5,889 bases of DNA from an uncultured Prevotellaceae bacterium (GTDB lineage Bacteria > Bacteroidota > Bacteroidia > Bacteroidales > Muribaculaceae), in assembly GCA_937892085.1 (NCBI GenBank), contig CALAVD010000323.1, forward strand, positions 1-5,889, given 5' to 3'. The translations under genes and the position numbers were made by a program. The notes beneath the pieces were generated by a model. That model was not told the origin of the DNA. It saw nothing but the letters and a program-made list of their open reading frames with translations, and did not search any database. Positions 1-5,372 of the stretch are shown here, in pieces. Numbering within the stretch: the first letter of the stretch is position 1; every line of letters starts with the position of its first letter.

Positions 1-404
1 GCTTCATCTGCCTTATTTTAGAGTTGACCTCTGGCGACTTCTTCATCATGTGTTTCTCGATAGGCGCTTTTGTGACAGCAATAGCCTCCACGTTTGTGCC
101 GGGCTTCACGGCGCAGATCATCATCTTTGCCGTAGCATCGCTGCTGTGCCTGCTCTTTGTGAGGCCTATGGCTCTCAAGTATCTCCACGGCAAGGGCGAT
201 GACCGCCCCAGCAACGTCGATGCCATGATAGGGCGCAAGGGTGTGGTGACCGACGCTATCCCTGCCGCCGGCTATGGCCGCGTGAAGATTGACGGCGACT
301 CGTGGAAGGCCTGCGGCGAGAACGAGCAAGCCATCGCCAAGGACGCACGCGTAGAAGTGGTGTCGATGGCAAGCACCATCATCACCGTGAGACCCTTGAA
401 CTAA
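1..404 (+). CDS. nfeD: NfeD-family membrane protein (C-terminal part; 5' end outside window)
   Basis: Partial gene; the frame is open from position 3 to the stop at 402-404, giving 133 visible residues. A TTG at 24-26 could be taken as the start, but the seven codons before it (FICLILE) continue the first hydrophobic segment, so the true start lies upstream of the window. Two hydrophobic stretches are visible, roughly residues 1-30 and 37-55 of the visible part. They are followed by a soluble tail with the NfeD OB-fold pattern: IGRKGVV, then GYGRVKIDGDSW, then ARVEVVSM and ITVRPL. NfeD proteins are membrane partners of stomatin/SPFH proteins, and a stomatin gene follows 120 bp downstream on the same strand, which supports the call. 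No ClpP-like protease domain is seen, but the missing N-terminus leaves open whether this is the short or the long form. The stop codon TAA overlaps the first unit of a tandem repeat, giving TAATG. Confidence 0.85.
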   Translation, partial: FICLILELTSGDFFIMCFSIGAFVTAIASTFVPGFTAQIIIFAVASLLCLLFVRPMALKYLHGKGDDRPSNVDAMIGRKGVVTDAIPAAGYGRVKIDGDSWKACGENEQAIAKDARVEVVSMASTIITVRPLN

Positions 405-437
405 TGCTGAATGCTGAATGCTGAATGCTGAATGCTG
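403..437. repeat. Tandem heptamer array, five exact AATGCTG units
   Basis: Five perfect head-to-tail copies of AATGCTG start inside the nfeD stop codon. Because the unit is 7 bp, its ATGs (404, 411, 418, 425, 432) rotate through all three frames, and each of the first three opens a six-codon reading frame (MLNAEC) ending in TGA. The last ATG (432) is in frame with the downstream stomatin gene. The same heptamer occurs once more at 1648-1654, closing the array downstream of that gene. Confidence 0.95.
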
Positions 438-440
438 AAT

Positions 441-476
441 CTAGAACCTCTAGAATTTCTAGATCTTCTAGAAAAA
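441..476. repeat. Tandem nonamer repeat, four CTAGA-type units
   Basis: Four 9-bp units (CTAGAACCT, CTAGAATTT, CTAGATCTT, CTAGAAAAA) follow the heptamer array after three bases. The CTAGA core is constant and the last four bases vary. The TCTAGA hexamers are palindromic, so the transcript could form several short alternative hairpins. No function is known to me. Confidence 0.9.
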
Positions 477-525
477 ACTAAGAACTCAAAACTAAGAACT
501 CAAAACTCTAAACTAATAACTATTA
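477..525. repeat. Seven ACT-type heptamers ending on the stomatin start codon
   Basis: Seven units in strict 7-bp register: ACTAAGA, ACTCAAA, ACTAAGA, ACTCAAA, ACTCTAA, ACTAATA, ACTATTA. The first four form a perfect 14-bp tandem duplication. The final A is the first base of the ATG at 525. The tract is A-rich and has no Shine-Dalgarno-like purine run, so it also serves as the ribosome entry region of the next gene. Confidence 0.88.
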
Positions 526-1487
526 TGGACTCAGGACAGATTTCTCTTATCGTTATTGCTGCACTCGTAGTGCTGGTGCTCATTTTTATCAAGATGAGCC
601 TTGTGATTATCTCTCAGAGTGAGACAAAGATTGTGGAGCGCCTCGGCAAATATCATGCCACGCTCAAACCGGGTATCAATATCATCATCCCGTTTATCGA
701 CCGCGCCAAGACCATCATCTCGCTTGCCAACGGACGATATGTATATACTAACAGGATAGACCTGCGCGAGCAAGTTTATGACTTCGACAAGCAGAACGTT
801 ATCACCAAAGATAACATCCAGATGCAGATCAACGCGCTGCTCTATTTCCAGATTGTGGATCCTTTTAAGGCGGTGTATGAAATCAGCAACCTGCCCAACG
901 CCATCGAGAAGCTCACTCAAACTACCCTGCGTAACATAATCGGTGAGCTGGAGCTCGACCAAACTCTCACCTCGCGCGACACCATCAACAACAAGCTGCG
1001 TGCCGTGCTCGACGAGGCCACCGACAAGTGGGGCGTGAAGGTGAACCGCGTGGAGCTGCAAGACATTATGCCACCGGCAAGCGTGCTCCAAGCTATGGAG
1101 AAGCAGATGCAGGCCGAGCGTAACAAGCGCGCCACCATCCTCACCAGCGAGGGCGACAAGGCTGCTGTAATCCTCCAGAGTGAGGGCGAGAAGACTTCGG
1201 TCATCAACCGCGCCGAGGCCGCCAAGCAGAAGGCCATCCTCGCCGCCGAAGGTGAGGCCGAGGCTCGCGTGCGCCGCGCCGAGGCCGAGGCTATCGCCAT
1301 CGAGAAGGTTACCGAGGCGGTGGGCAAGAGCACCAATCCCGCCAACTACCTGCTCGCCAAGAACTACATCGAGACCCTGCAGAGCATCGCCAGCGGTCCC
1401 GCCACCAAGACGGTTTACCTGCCCTACGAGGCAAGCAACCTCATGGGCAGCATAGGCGGCATCAAGGATATGTTCAAGATGGAGTAA
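525..1487 (+). CDS. Stomatin/SPFH (band 7) membrane protein, QmcA/slipin-like
   Basis: A 320-residue SPFH protein. Residues about 5-29 form one N-terminal membrane anchor. The band-7 domain follows (about 30-210), with typical stretches SETKIVERLGKY (32-43), LKPGINIIIPFIDR (47-60), VITKDN (92-97), RNIIGELELDQ (136-146) and GVKVNRVELQDIMPP (170-184). Residues about 190-265 are rich in Glu, Ala and Lys (repeated EGE/AEA motifs) and are predicted to be coiled coil. The tail has the QmcA-like YLPYEASNLMGSIGG (298-312). Such proteins form large oligomeric membrane assemblies and associate with NfeD partners and membrane proteases; the upstream nfeD gene fits this. I chose ATG 525 because it puts the anchor directly at the N-terminus. 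The in-frame ATG at 432 would add 31 residues encoded wholly by tandem repeats. No promoter box is visible upstream, so co-transcription with nfeD is likely. The specific role in this organism is not shown. Confidence 0.93.
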   Translation: MDSGQISLIVIAALVVLVLIFIKMSLVIISQSETKIVERLGKYHATLKPGINIIIPFIDRAKTIISLANGRYVYTNRIDLREQVYDFDKQNVITKDNIQMQINALLYFQIVDPFKAVYEISNLPNAIEKLTQTTLRNIIGELELDQTLTSRDTINNKLRAVLDEATDKWGVKVNRVELQDIMPPASVLQAMEKQMQAERNKRATILTSEGDKAAVILQSEGEKTSVINRAEAAKQKAILAAEGEAEARVRRAEAEAIAIEKVTEAVGKSTNPANYLLAKNYIETLQSIASGPATKTVYLPYEASNLMGSIGGIKDMFKME

Positions 1488-1680
1488 TTCTTTAATGCAC
1501 AATTTACAATGCACAATGCACAATTTATAATGCATAATGCATAATGCACAATGCACAATTTATAATGCACAATGCACAATTTATAATGCATAATGCACAA
1601 TGCACAATGCACAATGCATAATGCATAATGCACAATGCATAATGCACAATGCTGAATTGGGCTGCGCCTTCTTTAATGCA
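1488..1680. repeat. 12-bp direct repeats bracketing the heptamer array
   Basis: TTCTTTAATGCA occurs at 1488-1499, immediately after the stomatin stop codon, and again at 1669-1680, just past the array. The two copies are 181 bp apart in the same orientation. Half of the 12-mer (AATGCA) is the array unit, but TTCTTT is not, so the match is more than array identity. Joining the copies would give a repeat-free junction, as expected if the array arose within or was inserted at this site. Confidence 0.75.
1494..1661. repeat. Long heptamer array, 22 AATGCAY/AATTTAY units plus two degenerate units
   Basis: From 1494 to 1647 there are 22 units in unbroken 7-bp register: 11 AATGCAC, 6 or so AATGCAT and four AATTTAY, followed by AATGCTG (1648-1654) and a decayed AATTGGG (1655-1661). 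Every unit begins AAT; positions 4-7 vary only between GCAC, GCAT and TTAY. AATTTAY units sit at positions 2, 5, 10 and 13, confined to the first half. The array lies in the 3' region of the stomatin gene, upstream of the terminator, and so is probably transcribed. It encodes no plausible protein. Arrays of this look are, from memory, common between genes in Bacteroidales, but I know of no assigned function. Confidence 0.95.
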
Positions 1681-1683
1681 GAA

Positions 1684-1711
1684 AGCTAAGAGCTAAATGC
1701 TAACAACTGAA
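1684..1711. repeat. Short heptamer series of AGCTAAR type
   Basis: Four 7-bp units, AGCTAAG, AGCTAAA, TGCTAAC and AACTGAA, lie between the main array and the terminator. They share a CTRA core at the same phase. This resembles the ACT-type heptamers upstream of the stomatin gene, but the copies are few and diverged, so the call is moderate. Confidence 0.6.
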
Positions 1712-1712
1712 A

Positions 1713-3719
1713 TTAAGCGTCCTGCGGGGCGCTTTTTTCTGTGGCGATAAGCCGGTTGCCATTCATGCGGTCCATGTATTGCTGGATGAGGGCTTTTAGC
1801 TCGCGCTCGAGGGCTTGCTGCTCGGGCACCTTTCCCACGAGGTTGTTGCGCAGCATGGGGTCGGTCTTAAAGCGGTAGATGGCTTTAGTCTTCTCGCCGT
1901 CGAACTGCAACATGAGGTCGCCCTTTATGTACTGATAAATGCCGTTGTTGTAGTTAAATGCCCAAGTATGAGAAGCTGGCGTGTTGACGATGTCGCACCC
2001 GAAGGCGAGGTAAGGCTTGTCATAACCTAATATTCCCATAATGGTGGGCATGATGCTCGCCTGCTGCATCACCACGTCGTCGCGCACACCGGGCGCTATG
2101 CTGCCGTCGGGGGCAAAGAAGATGATGGGGATGGAGTACAGACCGAGATCAGTCTGATACACGTCGTGAGTGGTCTGGTTGGTGTGGTCGGCAGTGATGA
2201 CAAAGAGGGTGTTGCTGTACCACGGCTGCTTAGCGGCCTCCTCAAAGAAACGACGCAGCGCCATGTCGGTGTAACGCACGCACTTGTGAATGGGCTGGGG
2301 ACCTTCTTCGGGGTACTGCTCCTCAAGCTGCTCAGGCACCTTGAAAGGATGGTGCGACGAGGCTGTGAACACCGTTGCCAAGAACGGCTCGCGAAAGCCG
2401 TTGATTTTCGATGCCATAAACTGCAAAAATGGCTCGTCCCACACAGCCCACATGCCGTCGTAGTCTTTGTCGCCGCCGAAATGCGGGTCTTGGTTGAACT
2501 CGGTTCGCCCAAAATATTGCTGGTAGCCTGTGGCACGCGCAAACGCCTGAAAGCCCATCGACCCGTTGTTGGCACCATGGAAGAACGCAGTGTAGTAGCC
2601 CTTGTCGTCGAGCTGGCGGGCAATGCCGCTGAGGTCGTTCATCGAGGCTGGGGTGAGGAAGAACGGCTCTATCATCATGGGGATGCCCGATAGCGCGCTG
2701 GGCATGGCATCGATGCTCTTGCGGCCGTTGGCATAGCTATATTTGAAAGACATGGAGCGTGTGAGCAGCGAGTCGAGAAAAGGAGTGTAACCCTTATAAG
2801 AGCCGCCGTCGAGGTCGTGATTGAAGGCACCCACGTATTCCTTTCCAAAACTCTCGATGATAATCACCACCACGTTCTTAGGGGGGAACACGGCAGCGCT
2901 GTCGGGCTGGTGAACGGGGGTGTAGATTGCCTCGAGTTGCGCCTTGTCGTCGAAGTAATGCGGGTCGTCAAATACGTTCTTGCCTAACGTGCGCAAAATG
3001 GAGAATGGCGTGTTGAGCACTAAGGCGGCGTCGATGGGGCGGTCAACATACTGATTGGCATTGCTCACGGTGATGGGACGCACCGAGTGAGCCAAGCCGC
3101 CACGCATGCCGCCAACCACTGCCGGCACCATAGCCACAAGGCTCAGCACCATTGCCACATAATATCGCCAGTTGCGGCATTTTCTCGCTTCGAGCCGCGG
3201 CGTGACATATAGTTTCCACATAAGCCATATAAGCACCACCGCTAATAGCACAAAATACCAGTGCTTGAGTGCTTCAATGCCCATAATTCCTGCCAAGTTG
3301 CCCTCGTTGCCGAACTCGCTGAAGACGGTGCTCGTGGTGCGGCGACTCGTGTACTGGAAATACACGGCATCCATCAGGTTCATCGCCAGGGCGATGCTGT
3401 TGATGATGACAAACGTCCACTTGCACACCTTGTGGTAGGTGCCGCGCTCCTTGAGGTGAAGCGGCAACAGCACCATGATGATGTAGATGGCGCAGGTGTA
3501 CATGATTGCCGACGAGTCGAATGCCACGCCTCCGGCAAAGGCATCGGCTATCGCCTTGCCGTGCAATCCCTGCGAGAAGATGCTGTAGTTCTCGAAGTAG
3601 TAGGCTACACGGGCGACGAAATAAACCACGTAGGCAATAAACAGGTTGCACAGCACCGCCACCAGTGGTGCTAATGGCGACGACATCACTTTGTCTTTTA
3701 TATCTTTAAAGAGTTTCAT
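1713..3719 (-). CDS. LTA synthase/MdoB-family membrane sulfatase-fold transferase
   Basis: A 668-residue membrane enzyme of the alkaline-phosphatase/sulfatase superfamily. Five predicted N-terminal helices lie at about 17-42, 70-88, 101-121, 153-172 and 185-204. The extracytoplasmic catalytic domain (about 281-585) has NVVVIIIESFG with metal ligand E289, NGRKSIDAMPS with likely nucleophile S335, SSHHPF (454-459; His456 probably ligand or substrate-binding) and ITADHT with D511 and H512. This order matches LtaS (E, T, H, DH), with Ser replacing the catalytic Thr. Family members transfer phosphoglycerol or similar groups from phospholipid head groups to glycolipids, polymers or periplasmic glucans. 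A Gram-negative Bacteroidales cell is not expected to make lipoteichoic acid, so modification of an envelope glycan or lipid is the inference; the substrate is unknown. I chose the start at 3719 (MKLFKDIKDK) rather than the TTG at 3749, because the latter lies within the promoter -7 box. The gene is convergent with the stomatin gene and divergent from the phosphopantetheinyl transferase gene. Confidence 0.9.
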   Translation of the reverse strand: MKLFKDIKDKVMSSPLAPLVAVLCNLFIAYVVYFVARVAYYFENYSIFSQGLHGKAIADAFAGGVAFDSSAIMYTCAIYIIMVLLPLHLKERGTYHKVCKWTFVIINSIALAMNLMDAVYFQYTSRRTTSTVFSEFGNEGNLAGIMGIEALKHWYFVLLAVVLIWLMWKLYVTPRLEARKCRNWRYYVAMVLSLVAMVPAVVGGMRGGLAHSVRPITVSNANQYVDRPIDAALVLNTPFSILRTLGKNVFDDPHYFDDKAQLEAIYTPVHQPDSAAVFPPKNVVVIIIESFGKEYVGAFNHDLDGGSYKGYTPFLDSLLTRSMSFKYSYANGRKSIDAMPSALSGIPMMIEPFFLTPASMNDLSGIARQLDDKGYYTAFFHGANNGSMGFQAFARATGYQQYFGRTEFNQDPHFGGDKDYDGMWAVWDEPFLQFMASKINGFREPFLATVFTASSHHPFKVPEQLEEQYPEEGPQPIHKCVRYTDMALRRFFEEAAKQPWYSNTLFVITADHTNQTTHDVYQTDLGLYSIPIIFFAPDGSIAPGVRDDVVMQQASIMPTIMGILGYDKPYLAFGCDIVNTPASHTWAFNYNNGIYQYIKGDLMLQFDGEKTKAIYRFKTDPMLRNNLVGKVPEQQALERELKALIQQYMDRMNGNRLIATEKSAPQDA
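1715..1738 (+). terminator. Rho-independent terminator for the nfeD-stomatin transcript
   Basis: Bases 1715-1734 can fold into an 8-bp stem (AAGCGTCC pairing with GGGGCGCTT, one G-U pair) with a TGCG loop, followed by a T run at 1733-1738 on the plus strand. It lies downstream of the stomatin gene. It also overlaps the last codons and the stop of the convergent minus-strand gene. Read in the minus direction the T tract is poor (TTAATTT), so it should work mainly for the plus strand and at best weakly in the other. Confidence 0.8.
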
Positions 3720-3742
3720 TCCATGTATATTTGTGTGAAAAC

Positions 3743-3774
3743 GCTGCAAAATTACTCAGAATTAATTATCTTTG
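3743..3774 (+). promoter_or_regulatory. Promoter for the phosphopantetheinyl transferase gene
   Basis: The -7 box TATCTTTG at 3767-3774 fits TAnnTTTG perfectly. At 20 bp upstream the -33 position holds GCTG (3743-3746), a poor match to TTTG. The predicted start near 3778-3782 leaves a leader of 15-19 nt before ATG 3797. The 11-mer AATTATCTTTG (3764-3774) is shared exactly with the glsA promoter at 4508-4518. Confidence 0.65.
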
Positions 3775-3778
3775 CAAA
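3747..3778 (-). promoter_or_regulatory. Bacteroidetes-type promoter for the LtaS/MdoB-like gene
   Basis: On the minus strand the -33 box TTTG (complement of 3775-3778) is separated by exactly 20 bp from the -7 box TAATTTTG (complement of 3747-3754), an excellent match to the Bacteroides TTTG / TAnnTTTG consensus. Transcription should start near 3740-3744, giving a leader of about 20-25 nt before the ATG at 3719. Confidence 0.75.
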
Positions 3779-3796
3779 ACAAATTGCAATGAGACG

Positions 3797-4459
3797 ATGA
3801 ATAACGGCAATGGCATAGAGATATTGAAACACTTCATTCTCGACAGTTGCGAGGTGAAGGTGGCCGACGTCACTCCGCTGGCGGCAGAGGGGGCAATAGA
3901 AGATGCTTTGGCATTGCTGTCGGGGTACCGTCGCGACAAGGCGCTGAGCTATCGCTATGAGCGCGGCAAGATGCTCAGTGCCGGTGCAGGGCTGCTGCTC
4001 GACAACATGCTGCAAAGCCGTGGCCTGCGTGAGCGAGAGATGCGATATGTAGTGGGCGAGCATGGCAAGCCAGCTTTTGAGCAACACTTAGAGCTGCACT
4101 TCAGCCTCTCGCATAGCGGCACCGTGGTGGCGTGTGCCATAGGCGACGTGCCACTTGGTGTGGATGTGCAGACCATCGTCACCGCACGCGACAGCCTCGT
4201 GAACTACACCATGGACGCCGCCGAGAAAGCCAAGCTCTATGCCCTCACCGACACCGATTCAAGAAACGCCTATTTCACCCAGCTTTGGACTCTCAAAGAG
4301 AGCTATGCCAAGGCCACCGGCACAGGATTGACTCACGATTTCCCGTCACTCGAGATTACTGATGGCGAGGTCACAGCGCTGAAGCCCCTCACTCCCCCAG
4401 CCCGCTTCTTCACCTTCGCCCTCGACAACTCACGTGGCGCCGTCGCAATCCTCGAATAA
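3797..4459 (+). CDS. Sfp-type 4'-phosphopantetheinyl transferase
   Basis: A 220-residue enzyme predicted to move phosphopantetheine from CoA to a serine of an acyl or peptidyl carrier protein in the cytoplasm. Family motifs appear in order: RYERGKMLSAGAGLLL (53-68), HGKPAF (89-94), HFSLSHSG (101-108), GVDVQ (121-125) with Mg-binding D123, and WTLKESYAK (164-172) with E168. Length fits the Sfp/EntD group rather than the short AcpS type. One oddity is Q125 where Sfp has a Glu metal ligand (GIDIE); some family members tolerate change there. ATG 3797 is preferred over TTG 3731 because the TTG lies upstream of the promoter, and the extension carries no family motif. The gene is monocistronic or read through into glsA, 79 bp downstream, which has its own -7 box. 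Carrier target is unknown: no synthase or carrier gene is present, so primary fatty-acid ACP or a distant pathway are both possible. Confidence 0.88.
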   Translation: MNNGNGIEILKHFILDSCEVKVADVTPLAAEGAIEDALALLSGYRRDKALSYRYERGKMLSAGAGLLLDNMLQSRGLREREMRYVVGEHGKPAFEQHLELHFSLSHSGTVVACAIGDVPLGVDVQTIVTARDSLVNYTMDAAEKAKLYALTDTDSRNAYFTQLWTLKESYAKATGTGLTHDFPSLEITDGEVTALKPLTPPARFFTFALDNSRGAVAILE

Positions 4460-4510
4460 AAAAATGAAACTTTTTTGGGAATAATAGTTCTGATTTTTTG
4501 CAATAATAAT

Positions 4511-4518
4511 TATCTTTG
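4511..4518 (+). promoter_or_regulatory. Promoter -7 box for glsA-glsB
   Basis: TATCTTTG is a perfect TAnnTTTG -7 element, in the same AATTATCTTTG context as the phosphopantetheinyl transferase promoter. The -33 region (about 4487-4491, GTTCT) matches TTTG poorly. The predicted leader is about 13-17 nt before ATG 4539. The region from 4460 is very A/T rich and shows no convincing terminator, so read-through from the upstream gene is possible. Confidence 0.65.
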
Positions 4519-4538
4519 TGGGTTAAAAACTTTTGCTC

Positions 4539-5366
4539 ATGGAATCTAAGCCATTAAGAATAGATGTTGACAACGTGATAAGGCAGCGCCTGCCTCGTCA
4601 CTATAAGTTCATTCCCCGCTTTGTGATAAGATGGGTGGAACGCATCATCAGGCAGGATGGGCTGAACAAGATTCTTACCGATATGAGTGCTGACAAAGGC
4701 GTGGGAGCTGCCGACATCGCTCTCGCCGACCTCAACGTGACCTATAACGCCATCAACGAGGACAACATCCCTAACGAGGGACGCTTCATCTTTGCCAGCA
4801 ACCACCCGTTAGGAGGACTCGACGGCATGGCACTGATCTCGCTCATAGGCCACCATTACGGCGGCGACAACATCAAGTTCATTGTCAACGACCTGCTGAT
4901 GGAAGTGAAACCTCTCAGCAACGTGTTCATGCCCGTCAACAAGTTTGGGCGGCAGTCACGACAGAACGCCCAGGAGATAGAAGCTGAATATAACGGCGAC
5001 AAGCAGATGATTACCTTTCCGGCAGGGCTATGCTCACGCCGTCTCAAGGGCGGCAAGATTGGCGACCTAAGGTGGCAGAAGTTTGTCGTCTCACAAGCCG
5101 TCAGCAGCCGGCGCGACATTATTCCAGTCTATTTCGACGGTCGCAACAGCAAGTTCTTCTATCGCTTTGCAAAGCTCAGGGAATGGTTAGGCATCAAGTT
5201 CAATGTAGAGATGATATTTTTGCCAAGGGAGATGTTCAAGTCGTCGGGGCAGAAGTTTGACGTCTATTTCGGCAAGCCCATCAGGTGGCAGGACCTCGAT
5301 GCCAAGAACGCACGTGGCGAGGCCGAGAAAATACGTGAGTTGGTTTACACACTGAAAAAATCATAG
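4539..5366 (+). CDS. glsA: Lysophospholipid-type O-acyltransferase, GlsA-like (glycine lipid synthesis)
   Basis: A 275-residue PlsC-superfamily acyltransferase of the type formerly called putative hemolysin. It is predicted to add the second acyl chain, by ester linkage to the 3-hydroxy group of an N-(3-hydroxyacyl)glycine, at the inner membrane. Visible blocks: SNHPLGGLDG (87-96) with H89 and D95, the block-I site; VFMPVNKFGRQSRQNA (129-144), block II; FPAGLCSRR (160-168), equivalent to FPEGTRS; and DIIPVYFDGRN (193-203), block IV. The His-Asp spacing is H-x5-D rather than the HX4D of PlsC; as I recall this longer spacing is normal for the OlsF/GlsA branch. ATG 4539 is chosen over the TTG two codons upstream. 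The glsB-like gene starts 6 nt after the stop, indicating an operon with coupled translation. The assignment rests on the gene pair known from Bacteroides thetaiotaomicron (glsB-glsA). A closely related acceptor, such as ornithine or a glycyl-serine lipid, cannot be excluded. Confidence 0.82.
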   Translation: MESKPLRIDVDNVIRQRLPRHYKFIPRFVIRWVERIIRQDGLNKILTDMSADKGVGAADIALADLNVTYNAINEDNIPNEGRFIFASNHPLGGLDGMALISLIGHHYGGDNIKFIVNDLLMEVKPLSNVFMPVNKFGRQSRQNAQEIEAEYNGDKQMITFPAGLCSRRLKGGKIGDLRWQKFVVSQAVSSRRDIIPVYFDGRNSKFFYRFAKLREWLGIKFNVEMIFLPREMFKSSGQKFDVYFGKPIRWQDLDAKNARGEAEKIRELVYTLKKS

Positions 5367-5372
5367 CACAGT

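Noticed and set aside
24..26. TTG at 24 as start of the NfeD-like gene
   Set aside because: The frame is open back to the window edge and the preceding residues continue the first membrane segment.
531..1556. Long minus-strand ORF (341 codons) antisense to the stomatin gene
   Set aside because: Its translation has no recognisable domain and its N-terminal part comes from the heptamer array. The plus-strand SPFH protein has clear family motifs, so this is a mirror of its codon bias.
1424..1633. Minus-strand ORF reading MHYALCIVHC-type repeats
   Set aside because: It is the translation of the 7-bp array, which yields a 7-residue periodic peptide in any open frame. There is no promoter, start context or domain.
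1494..1661. CRISPR array
   Set aside because: Units are 7 bp with no spacers, and no cas genes are near.
403..1711. Insertion sequence or mobile element around the stomatin gene
   Set aside because: No transposase, terminal inverted repeats or integrase is present; only short tandem repeats and one 12-bp direct repeat are seen.
2096..2693. Two 175-codon ORFs overlapping the LtaS-like gene on both strands
   Set aside because: They cover the conserved catalytic domain in wrong frames and their translations are low-complexity or Arg/Ser-rich with no motifs.
3731..3733. TTG at 3731 as start of the phosphopantetheinyl transferase
   Set aside because: It lies upstream of the predicted promoter -7 box, so it would not be in the transcript.
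3747..3749. TTG (minus strand) at 3749 as start of the LtaS-like gene
   Set aside because: It is part of the predicted -7 box TAATTTTG; the ATG at 3719 sits at a normal leader distance.
4457..4480. Terminator after the phosphopantetheinyl transferase gene
   Set aside because: An A run and a T run could pair, but the stem would be only A-T pairs with no G-C base, so it is not convincing.
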